Shown: positions 37,413 through 46,838 of the stretch, one piece after another
Position numbering within the stretch: position 1 is the first letter of the stretch
Layout: every line of letters starts with the position of its first letter
NCBI GenBank assembly: GCA_015295835.1
Contig: DVEG01000027.1
Coordinates: 124,001-188,000, forward strand
Reading direction: 5' to 3'
From: Oscillatoriaceae cyanobacterium M7585_C2015_266
Lineage (GTDB): Bacteria > Cyanobacteriota > Cyanobacteriia > Cyanobacteriales > Oscillatoriaceae
Length of the DNA stretch: 64,000 nucleotides
Notes under the pieces: model-generated
The model's database searches: none
Seen by the model: only the letters and a program-made list of their open reading frames with translations
Told to the model about the DNA's origin: nothing
Program-made: the position numbers and the translations under genes

Positions 37413-38810
37413 TTAGCTGATTAATTTAATAAAGTTTCGTTTATTCTTATGATTTTTGCGGATTTCATTTAGGTAGACATTAAATTCGTTTTCTCTGTTT
37501 ATTTTCAACATTAAATCACGCATTTTTTCGAGCATCTGTGAGGCTTCAGCATAACTTTCATTCGTCTTGCGAGCTATAGCAGATTCTATTTCGCTTTGAT
37601 ATATTTGCAGTATTTCTTCTGGATGTTCTGCTCCCCATTTTTCGGCTACTTGCCACCAAATCTCTTTGGATACTTTGCCGTTTTTTGCTTCTTGCCATGC
37701 TGATTCAATTTCGTTTTCCCATAGGAATATCTGCACTAATGTAGAATGATCTGCTAATTTTGCTTCAGCAATTTGCTGACGCACGTAGGCGATCGCTTTT
37801 TCTTGCAATTTTTCCCACTGTTCTAATTTTAATGCCTGATTTTTCAGATTTTGGTAAGCTGCAAATATTTTCTCGACTGGAGCTTTTTCGAATGCCAACC
37901 AAATCAAAGCGAGCGCTTCCGAAAGACGCTCGCGCTTTCGGTATTCTTCCACCAGAAATTCCACCAATTTCGGCTCAGGGCAATCAGGAAAAGCTTTTAA
38001 CCCGCGCTCTGCCCATTCTAAAGCTTTGTCAGCTTGATTAGCATTGGAGTAAATTTCTGCTATTTCGAGATAATTTTGGGAGCTTGACAAATCTTTAGAC
38101 TTGAGTGCGACAATTGCCTCGATATCGCCGCTGATTTGTGCCAGATTGTGCATCAAGCGACTGAGTAGCGCTCGTTTTTCTTCGCATTTATGTTCAGAAG
38201 AATCTGACGAGTGCAGACGCTCCCATTCAGTTTGTACTAAATCGCGATAAGTGGCAATTCCCTCATATCCTAATAAATCGGCATAGAGTGTCAGAGCCTT
38301 ATCTAAATGCTGATAGCCTTTTTTAAATTCCCAGCCAAAAATCCGTCTGGCTAAGTATTCTGGATCCGGTGAGGCTATTTTGCAGGCTTTGTGGTGTAGC
38401 GCCTGTAACTGTGTGGCGATTTCGCCGGCGAAACCATTGCAAGTTGCAACGGATTTTTTAGCTTCTTGTAGGGATTCTAATGCATACTCGGTTAGTTCGA
38501 TGACGTGATGGGCGTGCCCTTTTTCGAGCAATGTTGCGATCGCATTAATTACCATTTCCACCCGCTCTTTATAATCTTTAGCAGGAGTGGAACTCGCTAC
38601 GCTGTCAGCATGGAGAGCATTGTCAATCGAATTTAAAAAAACAGTAATGTCAATCCCCTGCGGGCGACTACTAGCCGCCTTCATCAGTAAGTAATCGCGC
38701 CATGCTGTATCATTTTTGGCTCGCTCCAGAATTAGTTCTATAAGTTCGCTTTTCTCTTGTTGTTCCAAATAGGCTCGCAAATCGTTCGCGCTCATGAATG
38801 AAGATGTCAT
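37413..38810 (-). CDS. TPR-like helical protein, possible DUF6880 family
   Basis: The 465-aa product is all-helical and hydrophilic, with TPR-like stretches (YLEIAEIYSNANQADKALEW, GLKAFPDCPEPKLVEFL) and a C-terminal YAEASQMLEKMRDLMLKINR, then YLNEIRKNHKNKRNFIKLI that recalls the end of SWIM zinc-finger-associated proteins (DUF6880-like). There is no SWIM finger here; that part may be encoded elsewhere. The ATG at 38810 is used, but Met6 (MSANDL) is also possible. Function unknown; a scaffold role is a guess. Confidence 0.6.
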   Translation of the reverse strand: MTSSFMSANDLRAYLEQQEKSELIELILERAKNDTAWRDYLLMKAASSRPQGIDITVFLNSIDNALHADSVASSTPAKDYKERVEMVINAIATLLEKGHAHHVIELTEYALESLQEAKKSVATCNGFAGEIATQLQALHHKACKIASPDPEYLARRIFGWEFKKGYQHLDKALTLYADLLGYEGIATYRDLVQTEWERLHSSDSSEHKCEEKRALLSRLMHNLAQISGDIEAIVALKSKDLSSSQNYLEIAEIYSNANQADKALEWAERGLKAFPDCPEPKLVEFLVEEYRKRERLSEALALIWLAFEKAPVEKIFAAYQNLKNQALKLEQWEKLQEKAIAYVRQQIAEAKLADHSTLVQIFLWENEIESAWQEAKNGKVSKEIWWQVAEKWGAEHPEEILQIYQSEIESAIARKTNESYAEASQMLEKMRDLMLKINRENEFNVYLNEIRKNHKNKRNFIKLIS

Positions 38811-39062
38811 GCCCTGCCGACTCCTTTATCACTAATGCTTGGATTTTAGCAATACTTCTAACAGAGCGAGATAATACTATCGTTTTCGATGGGTTAGGCG
38901 AGTGCTGCCCTTTGTATTCAGCGATACAGTAGGCGGCAATTTTAAAACCACAGGCAAGCGCGCCCTTCCTGGGGAGTTTATTTTTTCTGTACCGACTAAT
39001 AAGGGTTTGGGGTAATATTTGGGGGAATTGTACATTATAGGCAGCGCACTCACTACTACACA

Positions 39063-40262
39063 TTATACCATCCCTGGTATTTTCAAACCCTTTAGCGAGC
39101 GCTTTCTTTCTCCTTCACTCAATCCTTTTTCTTGCACCAGTACCCCAAAGCCCCCCAATCCCATCGGATTCATTAGTTGGTGTAGGGCGTCGCGACGCCG
39201 CAACAAACTGGTAATATCTTCCGTTTCGCTATTGGAGATAGCCGCCACTCTTTCACCCAATCCCAACGCCATTAAAAACAACCCCTGTTGTACGAACCCT
39301 AATTTTTTCAACCCGCACAATTCTCCCTGACGTTCCAGTGCTGTAAAATCAACGTGGGCTGTAATATCTTGCCGCCCTATATATTTATAAGGATCGTTAT
39401 GGTGTGAGTGCTGATAATAACATTGTAGCGTTCCCTGTCGTCGCAAAGGGCTATAATAGCGCTCGGCTGGATATCCATAATCTATCGTCAGCAAGTATCC
39501 CCTTCGCAATCGATTCGCTACTGTTTTTATCCAATCTAGCGCTGCTAAATTAACTTCGCTACGATAGCCTTCTTGATAAGCACCACTTGCTAAATTTATT
39601 CCCACTAAATTAAAATATTCTGTGATTTTTTCCGTAGAAACTTTGGCTGCAACTTCTACAAAATCATTATTTTTATCTAAACTAACAAATATTTCCTGGA
39701 GACGGTTTTCTAAGAAAATAATTTGATGTACTGGCAGCGCATCTACCAACTCGTTAGAGAAACAACAACCTATAATCGAATTATCCGGAATTTCTTCCCA
39801 GTTACACCAATGCAAATTTTCAGTATATTTGGATTTTTTTAAAATCTGCTTTTGTTCAGCAATCATTCCAGCAGCTTTTTCAACAATAAAATATTCCAAA
39901 ACTTCAAAAAATTCAAAATAATGCTTATGCAAATATTTCAGTACATCTGCAGCTAAAATTCCTTGTCCAGCACCCATTTCTACTAAATGAAAGGGAGCTG
40001 GTTGTCCCAAAATTTCCCACATTTCTACAAACTGTTCTGCCAAGAGTTCTCCGAAGTCAGCGGCAAGGTAGGGTGCGGTAACAAAATCTCCCTGTTCGCC
40101 GATATTAACTTGATTGGTAGCATAATAACCATGTTCTGGGTGATAGAGGACTAAATCCATATATTCAGCAAATGTAATTCGCTGGTGGGGGCTTTGAGAG
40201 ATGCGATCGCGAATTATATTGTAGAGTGCCGGGTTAGAATCATTTAATACTTTTTCGCGCAT
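39063..40262 (-). CDS. SAM-dependent methyltransferase, MidA/NDUFAF7 family
   Basis: The 399-aa product shows RISQSPHQRITFAEYMDLVL, YHPEHGYYATNQVNIGEQGD and FVTAPYLAADFGELLAEQFV, with SAM-binding LVEMGAGQGILAADVLKYL; these mark the MidA/NDUFAF7 (DUF185) family. In mitochondria NDUFAF7 methylates an arginine of the complex I subunit NDUFS2, the homologue of NdhH. The ndhH gene lies directly upstream on the same strand, which fits an assembly role for NDH-1 in this organism (inference). The terminator between them (40287-40305) may be partial. ATG start. Confidence 0.9.
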   Translation of the reverse strand: MREKVLNDSNPALYNIIRDRISQSPHQRITFAEYMDLVLYHPEHGYYATNQVNIGEQGDFVTAPYLAADFGELLAEQFVEMWEILGQPAPFHLVEMGAGQGILAADVLKYLHKHYFEFFEVLEYFIVEKAAGMIAEQKQILKKSKYTENLHWCNWEEIPDNSIIGCCFSNELVDALPVHQIIFLENRLQEIFVSLDKNNDFVEVAAKVSTEKITEYFNLVGINLASGAYQEGYRSEVNLAALDWIKTVANRLRRGYLLTIDYGYPAERYYSPLRRQGTLQCYYQHSHHNDPYKYIGRQDITAHVDFTALERQGELCGLKKLGFVQQGLFLMALGLGERVAAISNSETEDITSLLRRRDALHQLMNPMGLGGFGVLVQEKGLSEGERKRSLKGLKIPGMV

Positions 40263-40286
40263 AAAAACATCACCGCAAATAAGAAA

Positions 40287-40305
40287 GGCACGGTACTGCC
40301 GTGCC
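40287..40305 (-). terminator. hairpin between ndhH and the MidA-type gene
   Basis: On the minus strand GGCACGG pairs with CCGTGCC over 7 bp with a 5-nt loop, then a T-rich stretch. It sits 26 bp after the ndhH stop and 25 bp before the next start, so it may attenuate read-through. Confidence 0.65.
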
Positions 40306-40330
40306 CTTACTATTTTTTAATAGTTATTAA

Positions 40331-41515
40331 TTACCGATCAACAGAACCCATGATCACGTCAATACTGCCGAGAATAGCGACAATATCCGCCACCTTCATG
40401 CCTCGCAACAGAGCAGGCAACACCTGTAGGTTATTGAAATCCGCCGGGCGGATTTTCCAGCGCCAGGGAAACACATTGTCATCTCCAATAATATAGACAC
40501 CTAACTCTCCCTTGCCACTCTCAATGCGCACATAGTGTTCACCTTTGGGAATCTTGAAAGTGGGCGCAATTTTCTTACTAATGAACTGATAGTCAAAGCC
40601 GTTCCACTCCGACTTTGGCCCAGCAGCCATCCGTTTGGCTTCCAGATTCTCATATGGGCCACCGGGTAGCCCTTTCAAAGCTTGGCGAATAATTTTCACC
40701 GATTCCCGCATCTCGCGAATTCGCACCAAATACCGTGCCATGCAATCACCTGCGGTTTCCCACTGCACCTCCCAGTCGAAATCGTCATAGCACTCGTAGT
40801 GATCTACTTTTCGTAAATCCCACTTCACCCCGGAAGCGCGCAACATTGGCCCAGATAGACCCCAGTTGATAGCATCTTCTCGGGTGATTACGCCTATGCC
40901 CTCGACACGCCGCCGGAAAATCGGGTTGTCGGTAATCAAGCGCTCGTATTCGTCCACTTTCGGATAGAAGTAGTCGCAGAAATCGTAGCACTTATCAACC
41001 CAACCGTAGGGTAAATCGGCTGCGACGCCGCCGATACGGAAGTAGTTGTTATTTACCATCCGATAACCGGTGGCGGCTTCCCACAAGTCGTAAATCATTT
41101 CCCGTTCTCGGAAAATGTAGAAGAAGGGCGTTTGCGCTCCCACGTCTGCCATGAAGGGGCCAAGCCATAGCAGGTGGTTGGCAATCCGGTTGAGTTCGAG
41201 CATGATAACGCGAATGTAGCTAGCCCGTTTCGGCACGGGAATGTCGGCGAGTTTTTCCGGGGCGTTGACGGTGATTGCCTCGTTGAACATCCCTGCTGCG
41301 TAATCCCAGCGGCTGACGTAGGGAACGTACATGATATTGGTGCGGTTTTCGGCTATTTTTTCCATTCCCCGGTGCAGATAGCCGATGACTGGTTCGCAAT
41401 CGACTACGTTTTCACCGTCGAGAGTGACTATTAACCGCAGCACCCCGTGCATGGACGGATGGTGAGGCCCCATGTTTATGATCATGGGTTCGGTTCTGGT
41501 TTCAATTTTTGGCAT
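40331..41515 (-). CDS. ndhH: NAD(P)H-quinone oxidoreductase subunit H (NDH-1)
   Basis: NdhH is the 49-kDa-type peripheral arm subunit of the cyanobacterial NDH-1 complex, next to the quinone pocket, used in respiration, cyclic electron flow and CO2 uptake. The 394-aa product starts with the typical [20 protein letters not shown] and has [28 protein letters not shown] and [20 protein letters not shown] at the end. Length and motifs agree with the family. ATG start. A MidA/NDUFAF7 homologue is next on the strand. ndhO is at 58.3 kb. Confidence 0.97.
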   Translation of the reverse strand: MPKIETRTEPMIINMGPHHPSMHGVLRLIVTLDGENVVDCEPVIGYLHRGMEKIAENRTNIMYVPYVSRWDYAAGMFNEAITVNAPEKLADIPVPKRASYIRVIMLELNRIANHLLWLGPFMADVGAQTPFFYIFREREMIYDLWEAATGYRMVNNNYFRIGGVAADLPYGWVDKCYDFCDYFYPKVDEYERLITDNPIFRRRVEGIGVITREDAINWGLSGPMLRASGVKWDLRKVDHYECYDDFDWEVQWETAGDCMARYLVRIREMRESVKIIRQALKGLPGGPYENLEAKRMAAGPKSEWNGFDYQFISKKIAPTFKIPKGEHYVRIESGKGELGVYIIGDDNVFPWRWKIRPADFNNLQVLPALLRGMKVADIVAILGSIDVIMGSVDR

Positions 41516-41905
41516 TGCTCAGCATTCTCCCCTTTATAAGTGTTTGAGCCGCCGCACCTCTATTTCTGCTTACACACCAAAATTGAAGAGGGCAAGCACC
41601 TACTCATTTACTGGTTAATGTTGATTTTTGTTTCGGTTGTTAAGTTATTTTAAATTATCTTTTGTTGTTTTGTTTTCACTTCTAAAAGGGATTCTAGGGG
41701 AACCTCTACAGCCTCCGATAGCAATACTCTACGAAAAAATTTAGCAAGATATTTAATATATCTATCGAGTTGATAAAGTCTCCCTTGGTATGAATCGCCT
41801 GCAAGTAACCCGTGTTTTAAGGCTAGGGGTTATCACGGGTAATGCTGATATGGGCTAGAATACAGGCATAGAGTTGTATTTCGTGTTGGCAATCAAAAAC
41901 CTAGG
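41516..41905. other. divergent intergenic region with a hairpin
   Basis: The 390-bp spacer between ndhH and rsmH contains a 7-bp hairpin, ACCCGTG (41808-41814) and CACGGGT (41834-41840), with a 19-nt loop, and a TAGAAT -10-like box near 41857. Nothing else is recognised. Confidence 0.45.
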
Positions 41906-42805
41906 ATGAAGACAGACGCCTATATAGCTATGAATACGGGAAAGCCGGCGTTTGTCCACGTTTCGGTACTCAGTCGAGAGTTAATTGCGGGATTGGCAAT
42001 TTGTCCAGGCGGCCACTATCTGGATGCTACGGTAGGGGCTGGGGGTCACAGCCGTTTGATTTTGTCGGCGCAGCCAGATGTGCGGGTGACGGCAATTGAT
42101 CGGGATCGGATGGCGATCGCAACAGCTATGTCCAATCTTGCTGAATATAGCGAGCGCCTTCAGTTTTGGCAGGGAAATTTTGCTGATTTCCCAGCAAAGG
42201 AGCTGTCATTTAACGGCATTATTGCCGATTTGGGTATTAGTTCCGGGCAACTGGATACACCAGAGCGGGGATTCAGCTTTCGTCACACTGCCGAGTTAGA
42301 TATGCGTATGGATTCTCAGCAATCCCTAACTGCTGCCGAGATTGTAAATAAATGGAGCGAAACCGAACTGGCGGATATTTTTTTTACTTATGGAGAAGAG
42401 AGGTTTTCGCGGCGGATTGCCAGACATATAGTAAAGCGGCGACCTTTTTTTACGACGACGGAACTAGCAGAGGCGATCGCAGCCTGCGTTCCTGCCAAAT
42501 ACCGACATGGACGCATTCATCCAGCCACCCGCGTTTTCCAAGCCTTGAGAATTGTCGTCAACAGCGAACTCACTTCCCTAGAAACATTTTTAAATCGGGC
42601 ACCCGACTGGCTCAAACCAGGGGGCAGAATCGGCATCATCAGCTTTCACAGCTTAGAAGATCGGCTTGTTAAACAGCAATTGCGCTCATCGCCGCAGTTG
42701 CGAATTTTGACTAGGAAGCCTATAATACCACAACCTGATGAAATTGCCAACAATCCTCGGTGCCGTTCTGCCAAACTGAGATTCGCCGAAAAATTGACGG
42801 CGTGA
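41906..42805 (+). CDS. rsmH: 16S rRNA (cytosine1402-N4)-methyltransferase RsmH
   Basis: RsmH (MraW) methylates C1402 in the P-site of 16S rRNA. The 299-aa product has [15 protein letters not shown], the SAM motif [53 protein letters not shown] and [12 protein letters not shown], all diagnostic. The first ATG (41906) is not preceded by a clear ribosome-binding site; Met9 is an alternative. In many bacteria rsmH is in the mur-fts cluster, but here it stands alone, as often in cyanobacteria. Confidence 0.95.
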   Translation: MKTDAYIAMNTGKPAFVHVSVLSRELIAGLAICPGGHYLDATVGAGGHSRLILSAQPDVRVTAIDRDRMAIATAMSNLAEYSERLQFWQGNFADFPAKELSFNGIIADLGISSGQLDTPERGFSFRHTAELDMRMDSQQSLTAAEIVNKWSETELADIFFTYGEERFSRRIARHIVKRRPFFTTTELAEAIAACVPAKYRHGRIHPATRVFQALRIVVNSELTSLETFLNRAPDWLKPGGRIGIISFHSLEDRLVKQQLRSSPQLRILTRKPIIPQPDEIANNPRCRSAKLRFAEKLTA

Positions 42806-43140
42806 TATATAAAAATAAAATAAAATAAAAAATAGAAGGGGTAACACCCATCACTAGATTAAAACTAAACATGGGTAAACGTGATTGGCCGCTCGCTACA
42901 CTAGGTAAGAGCTAAATGCGAAAGCGCTCTGACTGAATTCTGCGCGCGTTGTTTAAATCACAAGCATCTGCCTGTTAGAGCAAAACTAATCTAGGGTATT
43001 TTACATTAGAGAAACAATCTCGCCCAAGTTTTTGCTAGTCGTGTCCCAAAAATTATTACCCCCTGACCATTTGTACCGATGCTGTTGGCTGTATCTTTAG
43101 GTAGCGAGTTTATGGATTAGCCGGGAAGTGGTGGTCTTGC
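42806..43140. other. intergenic region, no gene recognised
   Basis: This 335-bp spacer upstream of the phosphatase gene has an A-rich beginning (AAAATA repeats) and a short GGGGT/ACCC hairpin at about 42837-42850. No gene or clear promoter was identified. Confidence 0.4.
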
Positions 43141-44802
43141 ATGAGCCAAGGAAATCGGAGCAAACTCAAACTCTTGGTAGTAGATGACGAGCCTGACAAC
43201 CTAGACTTGCTGTACCGGACGTTTCGGCGAGATTTTCAAGTCTACAAAGCCGACAGCGCCTTTAGCGCCTTGGAAACGCTGGAGCAGCAGGGAGAAATGG
43301 CAGTAATTATCTCTGACCAGCGGATGCCGGAAATGAACGGCACCGAATTTTTAGGAAAAACAGTAGAGCGTTTTCCCGATACGATTCGGATTTTACTCAC
43401 GGGTTATACAGATGTAGAAGATTTAGTGGAAGCAATAAACTCTGGCCAGGTGTTTAAATACATTACCAAACCCTGGCAGCCGGAAGAACTAAAGTTAGTG
43501 GTACAGCAAGCAGCTGAAACATATAGGTTTAGCAAGCAAAGAACAAACGAACTGCGCCGCGCCCTCAGGCGGGAATCGCTGTTTAATGACGTGATGAGCG
43601 CAATTAGGGGGTCGCTGGACTATCGCAGCATGCTGCCGACAATTGTAGAAACGGTGGGGCGGGCGTTTAACGCAAATTCCTGCATATTAAGGCCAGTGGA
43701 GGGCGAGCGCCTACTGTCAGAAGCATTTTTCTACCCATCCTCCGATCAACTTAAAGCCGTCCTCAATGAAGACCCCCTGATCAAAACCGCCTTTGAAAGT
43801 CGAACCCTACAAGTAAGACACAATGAGGACAACGGCAGCAGCAGTATGCAAATCGTCGTGCCACTCATTTACCAGAAAGAATTTCTCGCCGTTCTATCCC
43901 TGTATCAAGATGGCAGTTCTTCTCCTTGGTCATCTGAAGATATTCAACTAATTGAAGGTGTGGCGGAGCAAGCAGCCCTCGCCCTTTCCCAGGCAAAGCT
44001 CTACCAACGCACCCAAGAGCAAGCCGAGAAGATGCGCGCTGAACTAGAAGTGGCCCGTCAAATTCAAACTAACTTGCTCCGTCAAAGTTGGCCGAAACTA
44101 GAGAACGTGCGCATTCAAGCCTGTTGCTATCCCGCCCGAGAAGTCGGAGGCGACTTTTTTGAAGTATACGTCCACAATCAGGGGGACATCTGGGTAGCGG
44201 TTGGAGATGTCTCTGGCAAAGGCGTTCCCGCTGCCCTGTTTATGGCAAGTGCTATTTCGGTGATGCGGCGTGAACTCTCGCAAGAAAACGCGTCCGATCC
44301 CGGACAGGTGATGGTGAACCTCAACAGCAGCTTATCAGATGACCTGATCAGCAACAACTGCTTTATTACAATGGTTTTGGCTCGTTACACGCCGTCAACT
44401 AGAAAACTGGTTTACGCTAACGCCGGACACATTTATCCTCTCGTCTGGTCGCACAAAAAACTAGCCAGCAAATCAGAACCAGTCGAGCCGAATTTTCTTA
44501 AGGTTCGCGGCGTTCCCATCGGGATCCTACCACTCTGGCGAGGCAAAACGGGAAGCATAGAGCTAAACCCAGGAGATGTCTTTCTGCTGACGAGCGATGG
44601 CATCACGGAAGCCACTATCACAGAGCGGAACTCCACCGACGGCACAGTCAGTGCGGGGGCAATGCTGCAACAAGAGGGTCTTTGGCAGTTGCTGCTTGAG
44701 GAGCCAGCGCCTCTAGACCTAAATAATTTACTGGCTCGCATCCGCGAACGAGCGGTGGAACAGGAAGATGACCAAACAATCCTTTCTCTAGAGGTTCTGT
44801 AG
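43141..44802 (+). CDS. response regulator with GAF and SpoIIE-type PP2C phosphatase domains
   Basis: The 553-aa product has a receiver domain (residues 8-125; acidic Asp15/Asp16, phosphoacceptor near Asp59 in SDQRMPEM, Lys in ITKPWQ), a GAF domain (about 150-295), a short coiled linker (EKMRAELEVARQIQTNLL) and a PP2C/SpoIIE phosphatase (from about 325; EVGGDFFEVY, VAVGDVSGKGVPAAL, LTSDGITEA). It would dephosphorylate an anti-sigma-factor antagonist when phosphorylated by a histidine kinase (inference from the RsbU-like family). The next gene, 3 nt on, is an RsbW-like kinase, giving a partner-switching pair. ATG start. Confidence 0.92.
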   Translation: MSQGNRSKLKLLVVDDEPDNLDLLYRTFRRDFQVYKADSAFSALETLEQQGEMAVIISDQRMPEMNGTEFLGKTVERFPDTIRILLTGYTDVEDLVEAINSGQVFKYITKPWQPEELKLVVQQAAETYRFSKQRTNELRRALRRESLFNDVMSAIRGSLDYRSMLPTIVETVGRAFNANSCILRPVEGERLLSEAFFYPSSDQLKAVLNEDPLIKTAFESRTLQVRHNEDNGSSSMQIVVPLIYQKEFLAVLSLYQDGSSSPWSSEDIQLIEGVAEQAALALSQAKLYQRTQEQAEKMRAELEVARQIQTNLLRQSWPKLENVRIQACCYPAREVGGDFFEVYVHNQGDIWVAVGDVSGKGVPAALFMASAISVMRRELSQENASDPGQVMVNLNSSLSDDLISNNCFITMVLARYTPSTRKLVYANAGHIYPLVWSHKKLASKSEPVEPNFLKVRGVPIGILPLWRGKTGSIELNPGDVFLLTSDGITEATITERNSTDGTVSAGAMLQQEGLWQLLLEEPAPLDLNNLLARIRERAVEQEDDQTILSLEVL

Positions 44803-44805
44803 TTT

Positions 44806-45234
44806 ATGAGAACTGAGCTGCATGTCCCAAGCGATTTGAGGTTCTTGAGGATTGTCGAAAACTGGTTGCTAGGCAGTTTAGAGCTCGAAATCGGCGACTA
44901 TGTTGATTGGCCTCGTCAATCTAATCGCCTACGATTGGTATTGGCAGAGGCTTACTCAAATGTGGTTCGTCATGCTCATAAAGACCAACCTAATTTACCA
45001 GTGCTGATTAGATTGGAACTGAAAGATCGGGATATCGCCCTTGAAGTCTGGGATCACGGTCAGGGATATGATTTGTCTACTTATATGGCACCGTCGCCTG
45101 AAGATATGCAGGATGGCGGCTATGGCTGGTTGATTATGAATCGCCTCATGGATAAGGTGGAGTACCGTCTGCAAATAGATGGTCGCAATTGTCTGAAGTT
45201 GGAGACGAGTTTGCCAGAAGCAAAAAAAGCTTGA
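44806..45234 (+). CDS. anti-sigma regulatory factor, RsbW-like serine kinase
   Basis: The 142-aa product is a GHKL-fold ATPase: N-box VLAEAYSNVVRHAHKD, G1 VWDHGQGYD and G2-like DGGYGWLIMNRLMD. Such small kinases phosphorylate an antagonist protein and can hold a sigma factor or another target. The gene begins 3 nt after the phosphatase gene, so the opposing enzymes are translationally coupled. The antagonist (STAS domain protein) and a sigma target are not in the immediate neighbourhood. It is followed by a GC-rich hairpin at 45364-45407. Confidence 0.88.
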   Translation: MRTELHVPSDLRFLRIVENWLLGSLELEIGDYVDWPRQSNRLRLVLAEAYSNVVRHAHKDQPNLPVLIRLELKDRDIALEVWDHGQGYDLSTYMAPSPEDMQDGGYGWLIMNRLMDKVEYRLQIDGRNCLKLETSLPEAKKA

Positions 45235-45298
45235 TTTCCCAAAGGTCCAATTTCTTATTCTTCTGCCTTAGTTGGGAAAGGCGAGCGCCTCTGATTTT

Positions 45299-45313
45299 AA
45301 TCCCTAAAAGGGA
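45299..45313. repeat. short perfect hairpin ATCCC/GGGAT
   Basis: ATCCCTAAAAGGGAT folds into a tight hairpin, related to that at 3730-3744. Single copy, no array. Confidence 0.4.
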
Positions 45314-45363
45314 TGTCCGATTTTTCTTTTCAATTCCTCAAAAAGGAAAAATTAAATTTAACA

Positions 45364-45407
45364 TTTCAGGCACCGGATGTAAACGCACCGGTGCCCTGCC
45401 CCTGAAA
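45364..45407 (+). terminator. hairpin after the phosphatase/kinase pair
   Basis: GGCACCGG (45369-45376) pairs perfectly with CCGGTGCC (45388-45395); outer arms TTTCAGG/CCTGAAA extend the stem with a bulge. It lies about 130 bp after the kinase stop. There is no strong T-run, so it may stabilise the RNA end rather than terminate. Confidence 0.5.
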
Positions 45408-45548
45408 GCCTGAAAGTTTGCATTTAAAAAATTTTAAAATTTTAAATTACAATTTCCACTTGAATTGGAAAGCTGTTCGGTTAAAAAGTAATTGCCACCA
45501 AAGAAAATAAGAAAAAGAGGAAATTACGAATTTATCGGCACTGTTACT

Positions 45549-45576
45549 TTCCCCCAATCCCCCAATCCCGGCTTTC
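45549..45576. repeat. inverted copy of the GGATTGGGG-type repeat
   Basis: CCCCCAATCCCCCAATCCCGGC is the reverse-complement form of the motif at 5090 and 31987. Confidence 0.5.
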
Positions 45577-45780
45577 CAAACAACCCTTATCGAATCGACA
45601 GCCTCAACATATAGTATGTACGTTTTTTAACGAATTGCTCATAAATACAGCCAAAGCGAAATTATAATAAGTCAATTGCAACCGAGTGTAAACAATATCA
45701 GTTATAGTCAGCAGTTCTATCTCGCGCAAGGGGGAGGATTTGGCGTAAGAGAAGCAAAGGAGAAACAGCCCGGTTTTTTA

Positions 45781-45811
45781 TCATCATCATCATCATATAT
45801 ATATATATATA
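45781..45811. repeat. microsatellite (TCA)n-(AT)n
   Basis: About five TCA units followed by about eight AT units lie 30-60 bp upstream of queG. Slippage here could vary spacing of the queG promoter. Confidence 0.8.
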
Positions 45812-45844
45812 AAACTTAGAATTTGAATAATAAACAATCCTAGA

Positions 45845-46807
45845 ATGCTTGCGCGATCGCCTCTCAAAAGCAGCCAAATTAAACAAAAAGCCCTAGAGCT
45901 GGGATTCCATAAAGTCGGAATAGCAGCTGTAGACGACAAAGTTATAGCAGCAGAAGCAGAACACTTACGGGCGTGGATAGCTAAAGGCTACCAAGCAGAT
46001 ATGGATTGGATGAAAAACCCGAAGCGACAGAATATTCGCTCGTTTATGCCAGAGGTAAAGTCGGCGATTTGCGTGGCTCTCAACTATTACACGCCTTATG
46101 AGCGCTCGCCAGAGCCAAAGCGGGCGAAAATTTCCCGCTACGGATGGGGAAAAGACTATCACCGCATCCTTCACAAAAAACTGAAAGCCCTTGCAAACTG
46201 GCTACAAAATCAGGGAGAAGGCATCAAAGCTCGGTACTATGCCGACACAGGACCAGTTCAGGACAAGGTGTGGGCACAGCAGGCAGGGATTGGCTGGATT
46301 GCCAAGAATAGCAATGTCATTACTAGAGAGTATGGTTCCTGGGTGTTTTTGGGAGAAGTTTTCACTAATCTAGAATTAACGCCGGATCATCCGCATACGC
46401 CCCACTGCGGTACCTGCACCCGCTGTATCGAAGCTTGCCCCACGGGAGCGATCGCTGCACCTTTTGTTATCGATGCCAATCGCTGTATTGCTTATCACAC
46501 CATTGAAAATCGAGCCCAGCAATTGCCTGAAGAAATCGCCCGTTCCCTACAAGGCTGGGTTGCCGGTTGCGATATCTGTCAAGACGTCTGCCCCTGGAAT
46601 CAGCGCTTTGCCAAACAAACCGACGTGGTTGAGTTCCAGCCCTACCCAGAAAACATAGCTCCCACCTTCAGCGAACTTGCCGAAATCTCTGAGCAAGAGT
46701 GGGATCGCCGCTTTCGAGCCTCCGCCCTACGACGAATTAAACCAGAAATGCTCCGGCGCAATGCCAGAGCGCATCTAGAAGCTGTTCAAACTCTGGATAA
46801 AAAGTGA
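45845..46807 (+). CDS. queG: epoxyqueuosine reductase QueG
   Basis: QueG reduces epoxyqueuosine to queuosine in the anticodon of certain tRNAs, using cobalamin and two [4Fe-4S] clusters. The 320-aa product has the cobalamin-binding half (KARYYADTGPVQDKVWAQQA, IGWIAKNSNVI) and two ferredoxin-type motifs, CGTCTRCIEACPTGAI and CDICQDVCPWN. Length fits the short, HEAT-less cyanobacterial form. It needs cobalamin, which links it functionally to cobM at 17 kb. ATG start. Confidence 0.96.
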   Translation: MLARSPLKSSQIKQKALELGFHKVGIAAVDDKVIAAEAEHLRAWIAKGYQADMDWMKNPKRQNIRSFMPEVKSAICVALNYYTPYERSPEPKRAKISRYGWGKDYHRILHKKLKALANWLQNQGEGIKARYYADTGPVQDKVWAQQAGIGWIAKNSNVITREYGSWVFLGEVFTNLELTPDHPHTPHCGTCTRCIEACPTGAIAAPFVIDANRCIAYHTIENRAQQLPEEIARSLQGWVAGCDICQDVCPWNQRFAKQTDVVEFQPYPENIAPTFSELAEISEQEWDRRFRASALRRIKPEMLRRNARAHLEAVQTLDKK

Positions 46808-46838
46808 GAAATATCTCTTATAAATCTTAGGCAAGCGA

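Larger units (their letters stand above)
45235..45844. other. intergenic region with repeats
   Basis: This 610-bp spacer has no convincing gene. It holds the hairpins at 45299-45313 and 45364-45407, a CCCCCAATCC tandem repeat (45549-45576) and a TCA/AT microsatellite (45781-45811). Confidence 0.5.

Noticed and set aside
45189-45413. Small frame overlapping the end of the RsbW-like gene
   Set aside because: No start signal or similarity; the sequence includes the GC-rich hairpin.
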